Shown piece after piece: positions 43,544 through 52,959 of a stretch of 64,000 bases of DNA (position 1 is its first letter; every line of letters starts with the position of its first letter). The DNA is taken from NCBI GenBank assembly GCA_009746045.1, contig RPFO01001550.1:1-64000 (forward strand). The letters are read 5' to 3'. A program made the position numbers and the translations under genes. This DNA comes from Mesostigma viride (Eukaryota > Streptophyta > Mesostigmatophyceae > Mesostigmatales > Mesostigmataceae). The notes under the pieces are model-generated. The model was given only the letters and a program-made list of their open reading frames with translations. It was not told where the DNA came from and did not search any database.

Positions 43544-44440
43544 CTACTTTGAAATGAAACTAAATTGCTCCATATTGTTCAAATCGACTTCTGCATCACA
43601 ATCAATGGTTTTCATTTGCGTCATGACCACCTCGGGTGAAGAGGGGCGCGGCAAAGTACGCGCATCTGGCTTCTCTACGAAGGGATAGCACGTGTCGATA
43701 GTCACTTCCACCACTCTTCTTCGTTTTCCATTTCTCCGTTGCTCATCGTCGTCGTCACCCGACGAGGAGGACGCATAGAAGAGGCCTTTTGTTTTCAGGT
43801 ACTCCAGGCCCCCATTGTCCATCGCTTCTACCCAGTCGTCCCTGAACTTTTGCATGAGGGGGAGCTTTTGACGAAACCAGTTGCGATCACGTTTGATTTC
43901 CAGTTGGTCGTATTCCATCTCCGCCCACGTGGACGCGGGCCTGAACTGTACAAAATGGCACACGTCCAGGTTCAATATCTCCATCAACACCTGCACCTGG
44001 GGCACATAGTAGGATGGTATCTCGTGCTTGATCTCCCTCTTTAAGGGACACTTGATCTCAACAAGCACACCATCTGCCGTGACACGGTCAGGGCTCCCTC
44101 CCAGCCACGAGTGCAGAGGGTGCGATATCAGGCCGAACTCAAAGCACCTTTTACCCGTGCGCTTGACGTACTCGTTGGCAGCAATTTCCTCGTTGATGTT
44201 GCCGTGCCGTGTCGCTACATTCCCTTGAAACACGCACCTGTTGTCACCTAGCTTTTTCCTCAGAAGCTTGGTGGTAGTTTCATAGGGGTTCTCTCCGATA
44301 GCGGCGGCCACGTCAGACGCTGTCAACATGCGGTTCCGTATTGCGTACCATTCAGGCGACTTCTGAGGCGCCGTTGTCATCTTCAACAACTCCGCCACCG
44401 CCGGGTGCAACTCGCCACTCGACTCCTCCATGGCAGCCAA
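43544..44440 (-). CDS. YqaJ/lambda-type recombination exonuclease
   Basis: 298 residues. The N-terminus has SPEWYAIRNRMLTASDVAAA (the R-x-x-x-x-x-SD helix), GNVATRHGNINEEIAANEY (Glu), and GGSPDRVTADGVLVEIKC (Asp, Glu-x-Lys), together the PD-(D/E)xK nuclease pattern of YqaJ-like 5'-3' exonucleases. In phages this enzyme acts with an annealase in recombination; in NCLDVs it is a frequent replication-repair gene. The C-terminal ~90 residues are acidic and disordered. It lies next to the A22-like resolvase. Confidence 0.85.
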   Translation of the reverse strand: MAAMEESSGELHPAVAELLKMTTAPQKSPEWYAIRNRMLTASDVAAAIGENPYETTTKLLRKKLGDNRCVFQGNVATRHGNINEEIAANEYVKRTGKRCFEFGLISHPLHSWLGGSPDRVTADGVLVEIKCPLKREIKHEIPSYYVPQVQVLMEILNLDVCHFVQFRPASTWAEMEYDQLEIKRDRNWFRQKLPLMQKFRDDWVEAMDNGGLEYLKTKGLFYASSSSGDDDDEQRRNGKRRRVVEVTIDTCYPFVEKPDARTLPRPSSPEVVMTQMKTIDCDAEVDLNNMEQFSFISK

Positions 44441-44482
44441 TATACTATCGCCTCTCTATATTTGCATATGGATGAACGCACC

Positions 44483-45100
44483 TCACAGGTCAACAACAGT
44501 TTTTGCAGCGACGGCAGACTGCTTTGACCAGTGTTCATACAGCGCAACAAGGGCGTGGAGTAGTGCATCAGCGGCATCGTCCTTTTTGGGAAGAGAGTGG
44601 AAATACTTCATGTACACCGGATACTTCTCCAGTATCTGCAGCGTCTGCTCAATGGCTACCCTCTTGTTCCTGCGATAAGAGTTTTGGATCGAGCAATTGA
44701 TCTCGGGGCCTGAGTATATCTTCAATTTCTTCAAGGGAGAAGAGAACTGAATTGCCATGGGCCTCAACAATGGCGAGCAAGGGGGGGCGTGGATGAGATG
44801 GGTCTCAAAAAACACCTGTATGGCGTGGCTCATCACCTTCATCTTCACACTGGTCTTTGTTTGTCTCTCAATCACTACCTTGTCTGCGCACCCCAGCACG
44901 TCGATGCGCTTGTACAACTCCGGGGGCAGGTGTCTGCACGCCTCGTCTAGCGTGCGCGCGTTCAGGTCGATCACTTCCCACCCCAATATCTCGAACGGTA
45001 CACCACTCGCATTTTCGTTCCCTGGTCCATCGCTCAATTTCACCACGCAATACGCTAGGTTCGTGATGCCCACGTCAAAACTCAGCACAATCATTGCCAA
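44483..45100 (-). CDS. Holliday-junction resolvase, poxvirus A22/RuvC type
   Basis: 205 residues. Starts MAMIVLSFDVGITNLAYCVV, with the first catalytic Asp in the DVGITN context. KVVIERQTKTSVKMKV carries the Glu, and PKKDDAADALLHAL the last Asp pair, giving the RNase H-fold DEDD set. It cuts four-way junctions in replicating or concatemeric DNA before packaging. Together with YqaJ, primase and D5 helicase it forms a replication/recombination cluster. Confidence 0.85.
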   Translation of the reverse strand: MAMIVLSFDVGITNLAYCVVKLSDGPGNENASGVPFEILGWEVIDLNARTLDEACRHLPPELYKRIDVLGCADKVVIERQTKTSVKMKVMSHAIQVFFETHLIHAPPCSPLLRPMAIQFSSPLKKLKIYSGPEINCSIQNSYRRNKRVAIEQTLQILEKYPVYMKYFHSLPKKDDAADALLHALVALYEHWSKQSAVAAKTVVDL

Positions 45101-45124
45101 TTATATATTATACCCTACTATAAT
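45101..45124. promoter_or_regulatory. 24-base divergent AT-rich promoter gap
   Basis: Almost entirely A and T (TATATATTATACCC, CTATAAT), between the resolvase start and the 45125 start. Both genes must use it, so it is a good candidate for a compact divergent promoter. Similar AT-rich starts precede many genes in the window. Confidence 0.45.
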
Positions 45125-45640
45125 ATGTATCCCATTCAGAACGTACCCCTCAGCAACCTCAACAATTTGTACGGAGGCGTGTCCCTTACACCCACCAGAC
45201 CTGGGGACAGCGCGTTTGCAGCCGACGTGTACCCCGTGTACCACGAGGTGATGGGCATTGACAACATTGCGCGCATCCAGGACAGCGTGCGGGCTTCATG
45301 GGGCGTGGACGTGCCAGCGCAAGAGGTGGCGCAGACGGCGCGATCCGTGTACAGCATGCGAGGAGATGCCACGTTCATGGAGCGAGTGTTGGTGCAGAAA
45401 AAGGATTACGGCGGCATTTGGGACCTGGTAGGCTCCATCAACCGCGACGTGGCGAACCGACTGGGCAAACAGAACAGCGTGTACTCAAACTTGCCAGACT
45501 ACGAGCGGTATGCACGCGTGTTCCTGGGAGACGAGCAGCCTGACAACGCCGTGATCCCTCACCCATCCTACACCTCCTACAACCGGAGCGCGTGCACCGA
45601 TTACTTGGACGGATCAAACATCCTTGGCGAGTTCGCTTAA
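45125..45640 (+). CDS. unknown protein, possibly structural
   Basis: 171 residues starting MYPIQNVPLSNLNNLYGGVS. Neutral, rich in Ser, Asn, Tyr and Asp, with no membrane segment or catalytic motif; segments like DNIARIQDSVRASWGVDVPA and NSVYSNLPDYERYARVFLGD. Composition suggests a minor virion protein. Tight spacing to the next gene (38 bases). Confidence 0.6.
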   Translation: MYPIQNVPLSNLNNLYGGVSLTPTRPGDSAFAADVYPVYHEVMGIDNIARIQDSVRASWGVDVPAQEVAQTARSVYSMRGDATFMERVLVQKKDYGGIWDLVGSINRDVANRLGKQNSVYSNLPDYERYARVFLGDEQPDNAVIPHPSYTSYNRSACTDYLDGSNILGEFA

Positions 45641-45678
45641 AACGGCTCACAATTTTTGGCGTGGTATAGGAAAGGAAC

Positions 45679-46335
45679 ATGGAGGGTCGTGGCAAGTTCG
45701 TGAACATGGGCGTGGGCGCTCCCATCCTCTTGACAGAGGAAGAGCACGCGTCCTTCCAATCCACGGGCGCAATGCCATCGTGGGTCGAGAACCGCGAACC
45801 AGCCACAAGCAACGACGCCTCCGCCGAACAAAAGAGCCCTTTTGACGCATCGCTAGACAAGTCGGCCCACCCTTCTGCGCCCACGAAGCCATCGCAGGAG
45901 GCGAAGGCCGACCCACACCATCTGCACGTGCACGGACAGAACTACGCCGTGGTCAGCGTGGTCGTGCCCCCCCAGAGCAACCACATGGCTCTCAAGCTGC
46001 GAGGGGTGTTTGACACCACTGACAAGGCTTCCGAGCACGCAAAGGAGCTAATGAAGCACGACCCCAACTTCGACATTTTCGTGGTCGCCATGTACAATTG
46101 GCTGGTCCTCCCCTTGCCAGATGACATCAGGGGAGAGATTAAGCACGAGTACGTAGATGACAGGATGGCCAAGATCATGGACAGCTACCACAGCGAGCGA
46201 GAGAGGGTGAAGCATTTCAATGACAAGCGTATCCAGGAGACGCGACACGCTGGTGAACAGGGTCAGTTGGGTGGCATCCAAGAGGACATTGCCACCAAGA
46301 CGGAGATTTGTTTGGGCGAGGCTGAAAGTGCTTAG
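45679..46335 (+). CDS. conserved NCLDV-type protein (DUF5832-like)
   Basis: 218 residues. The central segment NYAVVSVVVPPQSNHMALKL with RGVFDTTDKASEHAKELMKH and DPNFDIFVVAMYNWLVLPLP is the signature of a family spread through NCLDVs and named DUF5832 by my recollection: the R-G-x-F-D-T-x-x-x-A-x-x-H-A block followed by D-x-x-F-D-I-x-V-V-x-M-Y-x-W. Function unknown; found in virions of some giant viruses. N-terminal part is disordered; C-terminus is charged helix. Start MEGRGKFVNMG. Confidence 0.7.
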   Translation: MEGRGKFVNMGVGAPILLTEEEHASFQSTGAMPSWVENREPATSNDASAEQKSPFDASLDKSAHPSAPTKPSQEAKADPHHLHVHGQNYAVVSVVVPPQSNHMALKLRGVFDTTDKASEHAKELMKHDPNFDIFVVAMYNWLVLPLPDDIRGEIKHEYVDDRMAKIMDSYHSERERVKHFNDKRIQETRHAGEQGQLGGIQEDIATKTEICLGEAESA

Positions 46336-46343
46336 AGGCTAGG

Positions 46344-46562
46344 TCAACCCAGCAGCATATCACCCGCAGCCCCGCTACCGTACATGGTTGGGCCCACTGG
46401 TGTGGACCGAGAGCTGGAGGAGGACGAGCGGTTCCAAATGAGATAGATACCTACAGCCACTGCTACCAGAGCCGCAACCGTCACGACGCTCACACCTGCC
46501 TTGACAGCGCGTGAGTTGTTGTTGTTTGGCTCGCTGTGGGGAAAGGAACGTGGATTGATCAT
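46344..46562 (-). CDS. small single-pass membrane protein
   Basis: 72 residues with one helix near residues 20-42 (AVKAGVSVVTVAALVAVAVG), an Asn-rich N-terminus and a Ser run in the tail. Nine bases from the converging gene. Start at ATG 46562. Confidence 0.6.
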   Translation of the reverse strand: MINPRSFPHSEPNNNNSRAVKAGVSVVTVAALVAVAVGIYLIWNRSSSSSSRSTPVGPTMYGSGAAGDMLLG

Positions 46563-46616
46563 GGCTTGTATACCATTACATCAATAATAAATTACGGTCA
46601 ACCAGCGCATAACCGA

Positions 46617-47117
46617 CTAACATTTGCACAGTTCTTCCCCCGCTGTCGAATAGTATGGCTTCCCGCACCCCCTGCACACAACTGTGCATTGTCTGGGTGT
46701 CTCTTGGCAAAAGTGCTCCACCCACACGTCACAGGGTAGATGAATGGCCATACTGAACTCGTCCGGCGTGATCGTCTTCACCTCGGTGGGGTTTTCGCCA
46801 TCGTCATATGTCTTTATCAACAACACGTCCCCGTTGATTTGACGGGACAGCACCTTGCTGGCCAAGTGGTTTTTGCCCTTTGCGGGGTTGGCAAAGTACA
46901 CGCCAACGGACAAGGGCGTCTTAATGGACAGTGGCTTGAATATGTCGTAGAGTTCCATCTTCCCTCCAACTTTATACTCCAGCTCGGCATGGCACCACTG
47001 TTTGCCCATCGCGTTAAAAGTTACACAGTCCAGGGCATCTTGAGAGATGACGACGCAGTTGGGGCCGTTAAGGGTCGCATCATTGTTTTCGGTCGTACTT
47101 AATACGAGATTCCACAT
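46617..47117 (-). CDS. unknown protein with C-terminal zinc-ribbon-like end
   Basis: 166 residues, starting MWNLVLSTTENNDATLNGPN. A beta-rich N-terminal domain, then HFCQETPRQCTVVCRGCGKP and EELCKC, with two Cys pairs at the very end resembling a treble or ribbon. Only six bases separate its start from the divergent 47124 start. Confidence 0.6.
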   Translation of the reverse strand: MWNLVLSTTENNDATLNGPNCVVISQDALDCVTFNAMGKQWCHAELEYKVGGKMELYDIFKPLSIKTPLSVGVYFANPAKGKNHLASKVLSRQINGDVLLIKTYDDGENPTEVKTITPDEFSMAIHLPCDVWVEHFCQETPRQCTVVCRGCGKPYYSTAGEELCKC

Positions 47118-47123
47118 TATACT
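47118..47123. promoter_or_regulatory. six-base gap between divergent starts
   Basis: The starts at 47117 (minus) and 47124 (plus) are six bases apart, so each gene's promoter must lie inside the other's coding sequence. The sequence around (TTATACTATG) is AT-rich. Confidence 0.35.
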
Positions 47124-47537
47124 ATGTCACGTCCGAAGGCCCCCGTCACAGCAAGCCGTGCATACTCGATGTCCAGAGAATCAGAGCGTGGCAGCCGCGC
47201 AGTAGAAGATAGGATTATGAACGCGGTGGAGACGGTAATCGAATCAAACGCTCGTCAGGGTAGGCAGTTTGCTTTCTACACGGTCCCTGTCTACCAGTTT
47301 GGACTGCCAATGTATTCCCCCACGGAGATAGTGAAGCACGTTGGCAAGCGTCTGTTTCGAAGGGGCTTCCGCATCAAGCAAGTGGGGCAATGCGCACTTT
47401 ACATCGAGTGGGGACCGGATAAGAAGGCAGTTGCTAAGACAAACAAAAGCACAACGTCCTCCTCGGACGCCGTGCGCCGACTAGGACTCGTACTCAGCCA
47501 CAACCGCGGACGCTGTGGACAACCCACAATACAATGA
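47124..47537 (+). CDS. small protein of unknown function
   Basis: 137 residues starting MSRPKAPVTASRAYSMSRES. After a basic disordered N-terminus, residues 30-100 form a compact domain (FAFYTVPVYQFGLPMYSPTE, FRRGFRIKQVGQCALYIEWG). This resembles small alpha/beta NCLDV proteins but I cannot name it. The C-terminus is Ser/Arg-rich and overlaps the converging gene by 44 bases. Confidence 0.6.
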   Translation: MSRPKAPVTASRAYSMSRESERGSRAVEDRIMNAVETVIESNARQGRQFAFYTVPVYQFGLPMYSPTEIVKHVGKRLFRRGFRIKQVGQCALYIEWGPDKKAVAKTNKSTTSSSDAVRRLGLVLSHNRGRCGQPTIQ

Positions 47538-47781
47538 GACCGAGCATGATTTCGCCAATGATTTCTTCATTAAAAATACGCAAGTCGATTCCCAACTCAT
47601 CCAGAATATTCACTAAAGAAAGTATGCCGATGATCTCGCTCTTGACTGTCTTTGATCCCCAGGCCTGACTGCTGGGATTGGTTGGCCGCAACGCCCGTAC
47701 AGCTGATGCGTTGGCTGACCATGTAGGATGGGCCATGTAAATAGACGTCATTCCAGGCAGCGCTTTAACATATCCCTGCAT
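47494..47781 (-). CDS. small protein with C-terminal membrane helix
   Basis: 95 residues starting MQGYVKALPGMTSIYMAHPT. The C-terminus has a hydrophobic stretch (IIGEIMLGLIVLWVVHSVRG) and there is a weaker one before it (EIIGILSLVNILDELGIDLR). Overlaps the converging gene by 44 bases. Confidence 0.55.
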   Translation of the reverse strand: MQGYVKALPGMTSIYMAHPTWSANASAVRALRPTNPSSQAWGSKTVKSEIIGILSLVNILDELGIDLRIFNEEIIGEIMLGLIVLWVVHSVRGCG

Positions 47782-47914
47782 TTTTTTTGCGTGCTACCTT
47801 CATAGCGCTGCACTACATGGACCCAAAAGTAGAGCACGTGCGTGCCCACACAAGGTTCGCGCAGAGTGGAGCACGGCACACGGTGTTCACGTGCATCACG
47901 CCCCCCACGCACAA

Positions 47915-48910
47915 TTAAACGTTGGGGACGTTGTCGTTGAAGGCGGCGTTCATATCGGGGTTCTCCATGTCGAAGTCCACGCCGTACACGTAGAAGCCCC
48001 TCTTCCTGTGCATGGAGTTGCGGGGGTAGGTCTTCGTGACCTTCTCGAAGACCACCCTGATCTGGAACTCGGTGAAGACGTGCTTGTAGTAGTCATCATC
48101 AAGGGTCGCCTTCAGACGCCGGTCGCGCGCCATCAGCCACTCCTGGTACTTGCGCTGGAAGATCTCCCAGGGACAATAGAGCTCCTCTCCCCTCTCAACC
48201 CACGACACGGTGGTGAGGAAGGTCATGAGCGGGTTGGTGGCTTGTTGCGACTCGTTTCCCCAAGCATGGAACTCGGGGGGCAGGATATCGTGCACATCCC
48301 TGGCACCCAGCTTCTGATTGAACGCGCGGAAGGCGCGGTTCCCCTTGACGATAATAAGCCCCATATTCCTCTCGATCTTCTTGTCCATCATGGTGTCCTG
48401 CCCCTGCGGCTTCTTGTCAAACGGGAAGATGATGAGACGGCGGAACACGGCGCCGGCATTGTCCCCTTTCCAAAAGGCGCGGTTGCCCGCAGCCAGGAAG
48501 GGGGCCTTCCACACAGCTGACACGGCGTCCTTGTGCTTTCGCGCCATGTTGAGGCGCTCACCACTCACGAGAGAGAGGAACTCAGACTGGGTGAGCGAGA
48601 AGGTCTCGTTGAGCTCATAGCTGTAGATGGCAAACTTGTCAAGGTGCTGCGACAGGCCAAACACGGACTCGATGTTGTTGGACACCACACCGGCGTCCTC
48701 GCCGTACATCAACTCCACAATCTTTACGAGGGTGGACTTACCCGAACCCGCCACTCCCTTGAAATACGCCATCACGTCATTACCCGATAGCTCCTTGGTG
48801 TCGTACAGCATCCTGCCCACCGCCAGAGCCCAGTAGGCCTTCATCACCGGCAGACTGAACTCCTGGTCATCCAGGATCTTGTGCACAGGGTCCACAATGA
48901 TGTCCTCCCA
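47915..48910 (-). CDS. D5-type SF3 helicase, C-terminal part (frameshifted at a C6 run)
   Basis: The segment carries the helicase core: GVAGSGKSTLVKIVEL (Walker A), SYELNETFS (Walker B, acidic pair), LAAGNRAF (motif C with its polar residue), and FRRLIIFPF, the arginine finger. SF3 helicases of D5 type unwind DNA at replication forks. One base is missing in the C6 run at 48911-48916; with it the frame joins the upstream segment 48911-50058. The start codon of a free-standing ORF here is an artefact of the break. Confidence 0.85.
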   Translation of the reverse strand, partial: WEDIIVDPVHKILDDQEFSLPVMKAYWALAVGRMLYDTKELSGNDVMAYFKGVAGSGKSTLVKIVELMYGEDAGVVSNNIESVFGLSQHLDKFAIYSYELNETFSLTQSEFLSLVSGERLNMARKHKDAVSAVWKAPFLAAGNRAFWKGDNAGAVFRRLIIFPFDKKPQGQDTMMDKKIERNMGLIIVKGNRAFRAFNQKLGARDVHDILPPEFHAWGNESQQATNPLMTFLTTVSWVERGEELYCPWEIFQRKYQEWLMARDRRLKATLDDDYYKHVFTEFQIRVVFEKVTKTYPRNSMHRKRGFYVYGVDFDMENPDMNAAFNDNVPNV

Positions 48911-50058
48911 CCCCCCGTGTCATAGTCTCCCTTGAACTCGTCCCCCTCAAACAGCTCCAGTGGCAACTCAACTTCTGGGAAGTACCTGCATGCCCCCACG
49001 TCCTCTGACAACCCTTCCGTGGGGTACGGGTAGAACACATCATCATTGGCCTTGTATACACCGTTCTTGAAGGCAAACACGTGTCGGTCGCGGGGGCGGA
49101 CGGGGAAGTCACCGGTGGAAGAAGCACTGATGAGCTCAATGACCTTCTTCCGCGTGCCGGCTTCACGCGTGGCCATTCTCCACAAAATGGGGTCATGCAT
49201 GTCCGTCTGTTGCGCAACCCACTCGGAGACGGTGGTGTATCGCTCCCAGTAGTGAGTGTCGTGACCGTCCTTCGTCAGCACGCGTCTGTACACTCCGTCA
49301 TCCCCCTCCGGGCCTCTGCGCACACCGTCCACATACCACTTGTTGGTCAGGATCACGAGCAGCTTCTGGAAGTCATTAATCTCTCCGCACCCGCTGCTGA
49401 GACGCACCATCATCTTCATAAACATCTCTCTCACTTTGGGTGGCACCCTCGTTTCCATGATTCCACACAGCCCCTCCCGCATGGTATACAGTCGGGCGCT
49501 GGCGCCGTACAACACACCCATCATGGAAAACTCCTGAACCTCCTCCATCCTGCCAACGACCGCAAGCAGCCTGGACACCGCCGCCGCCAGACGCTTGTTG
49601 AGCCTCTCGTACACCTCCTGGACATTAGGGCAGTGATACACCGTGTCAAGACACTCTGCCAACTTGAGCCTCAGGTCCCCATCACTCATGGACCCTGGTT
49701 CGGGGTTGTAGAGACAGAATATGTCACTCAATATGTCTGCTGGGTGCGCGTCCACGACACCGCTTTGGACCATGCGCGCAAAATCCAGGCAGCGGGTGGT
49801 GTCGTATTTTGCGACCTCAGTGATGAATCCGACCACACTGTCTTCGTCTGCAAGGAGGACCCTGAATTCCTCCATTGTGAAGGCAGGTTGTCCTGGCGCG
49901 TCGGAAGGTTCCTCATCGTGCTGTGAGTCTTCAAGAGGCACGTCGGGACGCTCGTTGTCTTCAGGTGGCGAAGACGATTCGGCGTCGTTTTCGGGCTCGT
50001 GGCTGGAGCTTGATTCGCCCACCCTCCTTCTTTTATTTCCAGCTAAGTCAGTATCCAT
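48911..50058 (-). CDS. D5-type SF3 helicase, N-terminal part
   Basis: The upstream part of the same gene. Residues 1-90 are acidic and disordered, with a short basic signal (NKRRRV) after the start MDTDLAGNKRRRVGE, then helical domains typical of D5 proteins (FMKMMVRLSSGCGEINDFQK, and RDRHVFAFKNGVYKANDDVF with YPYPTEG, the D5_N region). ATG 50058 was preferred over 50139, which adds 27 His/Thr/Arg-rich residues. The frame as read ends at 48844 because of the missing base. Confidence 0.8.
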
Positions 50059-50139
50059 GGAGTGGACAAATTGAGGCTGTGGACGCTTTGTATCCGCTTG
50101 AGAGCGTGTGTGGGTGTGCCTTGTCTCACTTCCATGCAT

Positions 50140-50576
50140 TCTTCATACTTGTACAAACACAAAAAACTGCAGATGTAATCGAACACCCGTCCAAAACGCG
50201 CGCTGACGTGTCGCGCGGAGATCTTTCGCCAGAGATCTACTTGCTGGGCTGGGTCTGCGTTGGAAAGATCTCTAGCTTGAGGAGCAACCGTACGGAAATA
50301 TCGTCTGGTCGTACTCGCCGCCCACAAAAAGATCCAACGTGGCGCCGTACAGTCGTGGATCTCTGACGCGGTACCGTCCGACAAAATAACATCTGGCGCG
50401 GCGCTGTACAGTCACAGATCTCAGGTGAGTCAGAGATCTCCGGCGGTTATGCCACGCGTGCTGAAAATATCTGCCGGGTCGTGTCTGTCACTCTACAAGG
50501 GGAAAAGGTTTGTCTCTGGAAACCAAGGCACACACACCAGAGACACAAAAAGCCATAGCCAACTTGGGCTTTCCCT
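50140..50576. other. non-coding spacer rich in AGATCT
   Basis: No gene is seen in 437 bases. It holds several AGATCT palindromes (near 50219, 50232, 50269, 50413 and 50428) and two blocks with GTGGCGCCGTACAGTC- and GCGGCGCTGTACAGTCA-like sequence (around 50340 and 50400). The same kind of sequence lies at 62.2-63.1 kb. Confidence 0.5.
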
Positions 50577-51572
50577 ATGGACTCCGATGCCAGGAGGACC
50601 ACTTTTGAGGAGAGCTTTTTGCTCCATTACCAAGATGGGGTGTATTTCTACTGCAAAATGAACCCTGATCTCGAAGGCAAGGGTTATGCTGTGGACACGG
50701 GCGCACTCGTGCGCGTGCGCAAGAGGGATTTGAAAATAAACGGACCAGAGCTCATGCGCTGCCTTTCTAACGGCACCAAATCCTTTTTTGACTTTTTGGC
50801 CGACGACGGAGTGCTCGAATACATTCGACAGACGGGTCTCCGTGGGGAGTCCAACTCCCTGTACATGGCCAAGATCAACGGAAATAGCAAGAGGTTGTCA
50901 AAGAATGTGATCGACCTCTGTGACGAGCAGGCCGTGGACACTTGCCCTGTGTGGATTCACTGCTTGTTGGCCCAGAAGCTGGGTGAGTGGATTGAAGGCA
51001 TTTGCCTGGTGTTCGCCATGAACCTGGTGGAGAAGATTGCCAAGAACAACGCAGATAAGGTCGCAAACGACCCACTTCGGGATGTGCTTTATCACAAGGG
51101 TCTGGAGCCCGCTGCCGGCACTTCCAAGAGTCACGCGAAAGGCGAATGCACAGATTCTCGCGAGACTACCAAGCTGGTGTGGGGGAAGAGAGAGGCCGAG
51201 CCCCGCCCAGAAGACAGTGGGCGCAGCACCAAGGCACGAATGGACAACAAGGTGGATGAGCTGAAACTAGCCGAGATCGAGAAGCAGCACGAGTTTCGTA
51301 TGAGGGAGATGCAACACCAGTTCGACATCAACATCAGGGAGATGGACCGCGCGGCCCTTTACCGCAATACCTTGGTTGACGACGACTCGCGCCTCAAGCG
51401 CTTCAGGCACATGTTTCAGATGATTCAGGTGTTGGCCGACGCAGAGAGCGGCGCCGGACCTGTGTGTGTGGATGAGGATGAGGCAGACCGTTGCAACATT
51501 GTGTTTAAGAACGTGTTCTTTGATGCCTTCATTGGTGGGGAGACGTTTGTGGCCAGCTCCCATGCCAACTAA
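50577..51572 (+). CDS. KilA-N-domain protein with coiled coil
   Basis: 331 residues. The N-terminal ~150 residues have the KilA-N layout: GYAVDTGALVRVRKRDLKIN, then CPVWIHCLLAQKLGEWIEGI near the end of the domain (usual form WVHPxLAxxxAxWxSPxF). The C-terminus is a charged coiled coil (LAEIEKQHEFRMREMQHQFD). KilA-N proteins are DNA-binding and common in NCLDVs, often in variable copies. Function inferred: regulation of DNA or transcription. Confidence 0.75.
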   Translation: MDSDARRTTFEESFLLHYQDGVYFYCKMNPDLEGKGYAVDTGALVRVRKRDLKINGPELMRCLSNGTKSFFDFLADDGVLEYIRQTGLRGESNSLYMAKINGNSKRLSKNVIDLCDEQAVDTCPVWIHCLLAQKLGEWIEGICLVFAMNLVEKIAKNNADKVANDPLRDVLYHKGLEPAAGTSKSHAKGECTDSRETTKLVWGKREAEPRPEDSGRSTKARMDNKVDELKLAEIEKQHEFRMREMQHQFDINIREMDRAALYRNTLVDDDSRLKRFRHMFQMIQVLADAESGAGPVCVDEDEADRCNIVFKNVFFDAFIGGETFVASSHAN

Positions 51573-51656
51573 ACAACGTCCCGTGATCTGTTTGCCTAAA
51601 CTGTAACTTCTAATCTAATCAATAAAATTAACATTGTTGTGTACTGTATAAGAAGC

Positions 51657-51977
51657 ATGGATTCATTGGTCGCACAAGATGCACTCTCCTCAGCCACCTC
51701 GTTGTTTTCGACCCTTGTCCCATTTGTCCTTCTCACGGACTTCCCAACCGAGGCCCCTCTAGTCAAATCCCTAATTGTGTTTGCAGGCGCTTACAGAGCC
51801 GTTCCCAAAATCGACGTGTCCATATTGATAACAGGGGTGTACTTCCTCCTCCAGGCCATTTTACCCGACATTAAGAACAAAGTGATCCCCGCCGTCAACA
51901 CCAACCTTCAGACAGGGCAGACACAAGGTGGACAAAATGGCAACGTTCAACGACCTGCCGCTCGAGCTGGTAGATAA
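51657..51977 (+). CDS. small membrane protein
   Basis: 106 residues from ATG 51657 (MDSLVAQDALSSATSLFSTL). Hydrophobic stretches near residues 18-30, 38-48 and 55-70 (LVPFVLLTD, LIVFAGAY, ILITGVYFLLQAIL) and a Gln-rich tail. Overlaps the F-box gene by 41 bases in another frame. Confidence 0.55.
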   Translation: MDSLVAQDALSSATSLFSTLVPFVLLTDFPTEAPLVKSLIVFAGAYRAVPKIDVSILITGVYFLLQAILPDIKNKVIPAVNTNLQTGQTQGGQNGNVQRPAARAGR

Positions 51978-52959
51978 GATATTTAGCGAGTTGCCCGCGG
52001 CGGACGTGTGCAGGGCCCGGGTGTCCAAAGAAACAAACCAAGTGTTCAAGGAGTATTTTTCAGGTGTACAGTTCTTGACAAAAATTCCAGATGACCCCCG
52101 CTTCAACATAGCAGACGATGGGGTGATGTCTGTCTTAGGACAGGCGACCGAGTACATAAAGGCCTACGGTATGAAGCGTATACTGCAGTGCTTGCATAAG
52201 GAGGAAAACAGGTACTACACGATCCAGGGGGTGGAAGAGCCCATAGTGAAGTACGTGTTCGAGGTGATCAATCACTTGTTCCCTTGGACGCCGACAGGTG
52301 ACCGCATAACAATTGGCACGATGCGTGATGTTTACTCCATGCCCGCCAGCCTGGATGACGCAGGCCACCGGAGACTGTCCAGAGAATCGGCCGATGGGCT
52401 AAAGAAACTTCAGGAAGTGATGTGGAGCGGCGTCAGGCCGCCCAATGGTTACGCATCTGGCACGCGCTCCTACGTAGCATCGGACGACTACAAGCAGTTT
52501 GCTCACATGCATGCCAACTTTCCCTCACTTGCTGATGGCGGCAAGCGCGTGGTCTTCTGCGTCGACAGCATGGCCAGATTGTGGGGGGTAATCCCCGACG
52601 TCACCGCATACTTTGCCGTGAAAGACGTCGCAGTGATGGTGGAGAGAAACGGAGATGCGTACGTGACCCGTGCGTGGAATGAGGCGTTTGACCTGGAGCT
52701 GTCCTACTTTAACACAGACCCATTGGGCACAATGTCGAGGTGGACGCGTCCTAATCGCTGCCTCTTCTGCAACCGGTGGATGAGACGACCTCTTGACAGG
52801 TACAGGGGGGTGGTAGTGGTTGCCGCGCCAGGTACGCGAAGGGGATCAACCGATTTAGCAATCAGGGGAGACTGGTTGAGGTGGACCTATAAACGGCGCG
52901 GTCCAGAGCCGCACAAAGAAATGTGTGCCTACCAATGCAGACAATGTATCCATTCATGA
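51937..52959 (+). CDS. F-box protein
   Basis: 340 residues. The N-terminus has the F-box signature: TFNDLPLELVDKIFSELPAA, with DVCRARVSKETNQVFKEYF after it (the LPxELxxxIFxxLPxxD pattern). F-box proteins bring substrates to SCF ubiquitin ligases. The rest is unlike known repeat domains; the C-terminus has Cys pairs (CLFCNRWM, CAYQCRQC) that could bind zinc. Start at ATG 51937. A rival for OTU proteases in host ubiquitin control. Confidence 0.75.
   Translation: MATFNDLPLELVDKIFSELPAADVCRARVSKETNQVFKEYFSGVQFLTKIPDDPRFNIADDGVMSVLGQATEYIKAYGMKRILQCLHKEENRYYTIQGVEEPIVKYVFEVINHLFPWTPTGDRITIGTMRDVYSMPASLDDAGHRRLSRESADGLKKLQEVMWSGVRPPNGYASGTRSYVASDDYKQFAHMHANFPSLADGGKRVVFCVDSMARLWGVIPDVTAYFAVKDVAVMVERNGDAYVTRAWNEAFDLELSYFNTDPLGTMSRWTRPNRCLFCNRWMRRPLDRYRGVVVVAAPGTRRGSTDLAIRGDWLRWTYKRRGPEPHKEMCAYQCRQCIHS

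Noticed and set aside
48844-48910. programmed ribosomal frameshift in the D5 gene
   Set aside because: The site is a C/G run rather than a known slippery heptamer, and nine other runs in the window show the same single-base loss. A base-calling cause is simpler.
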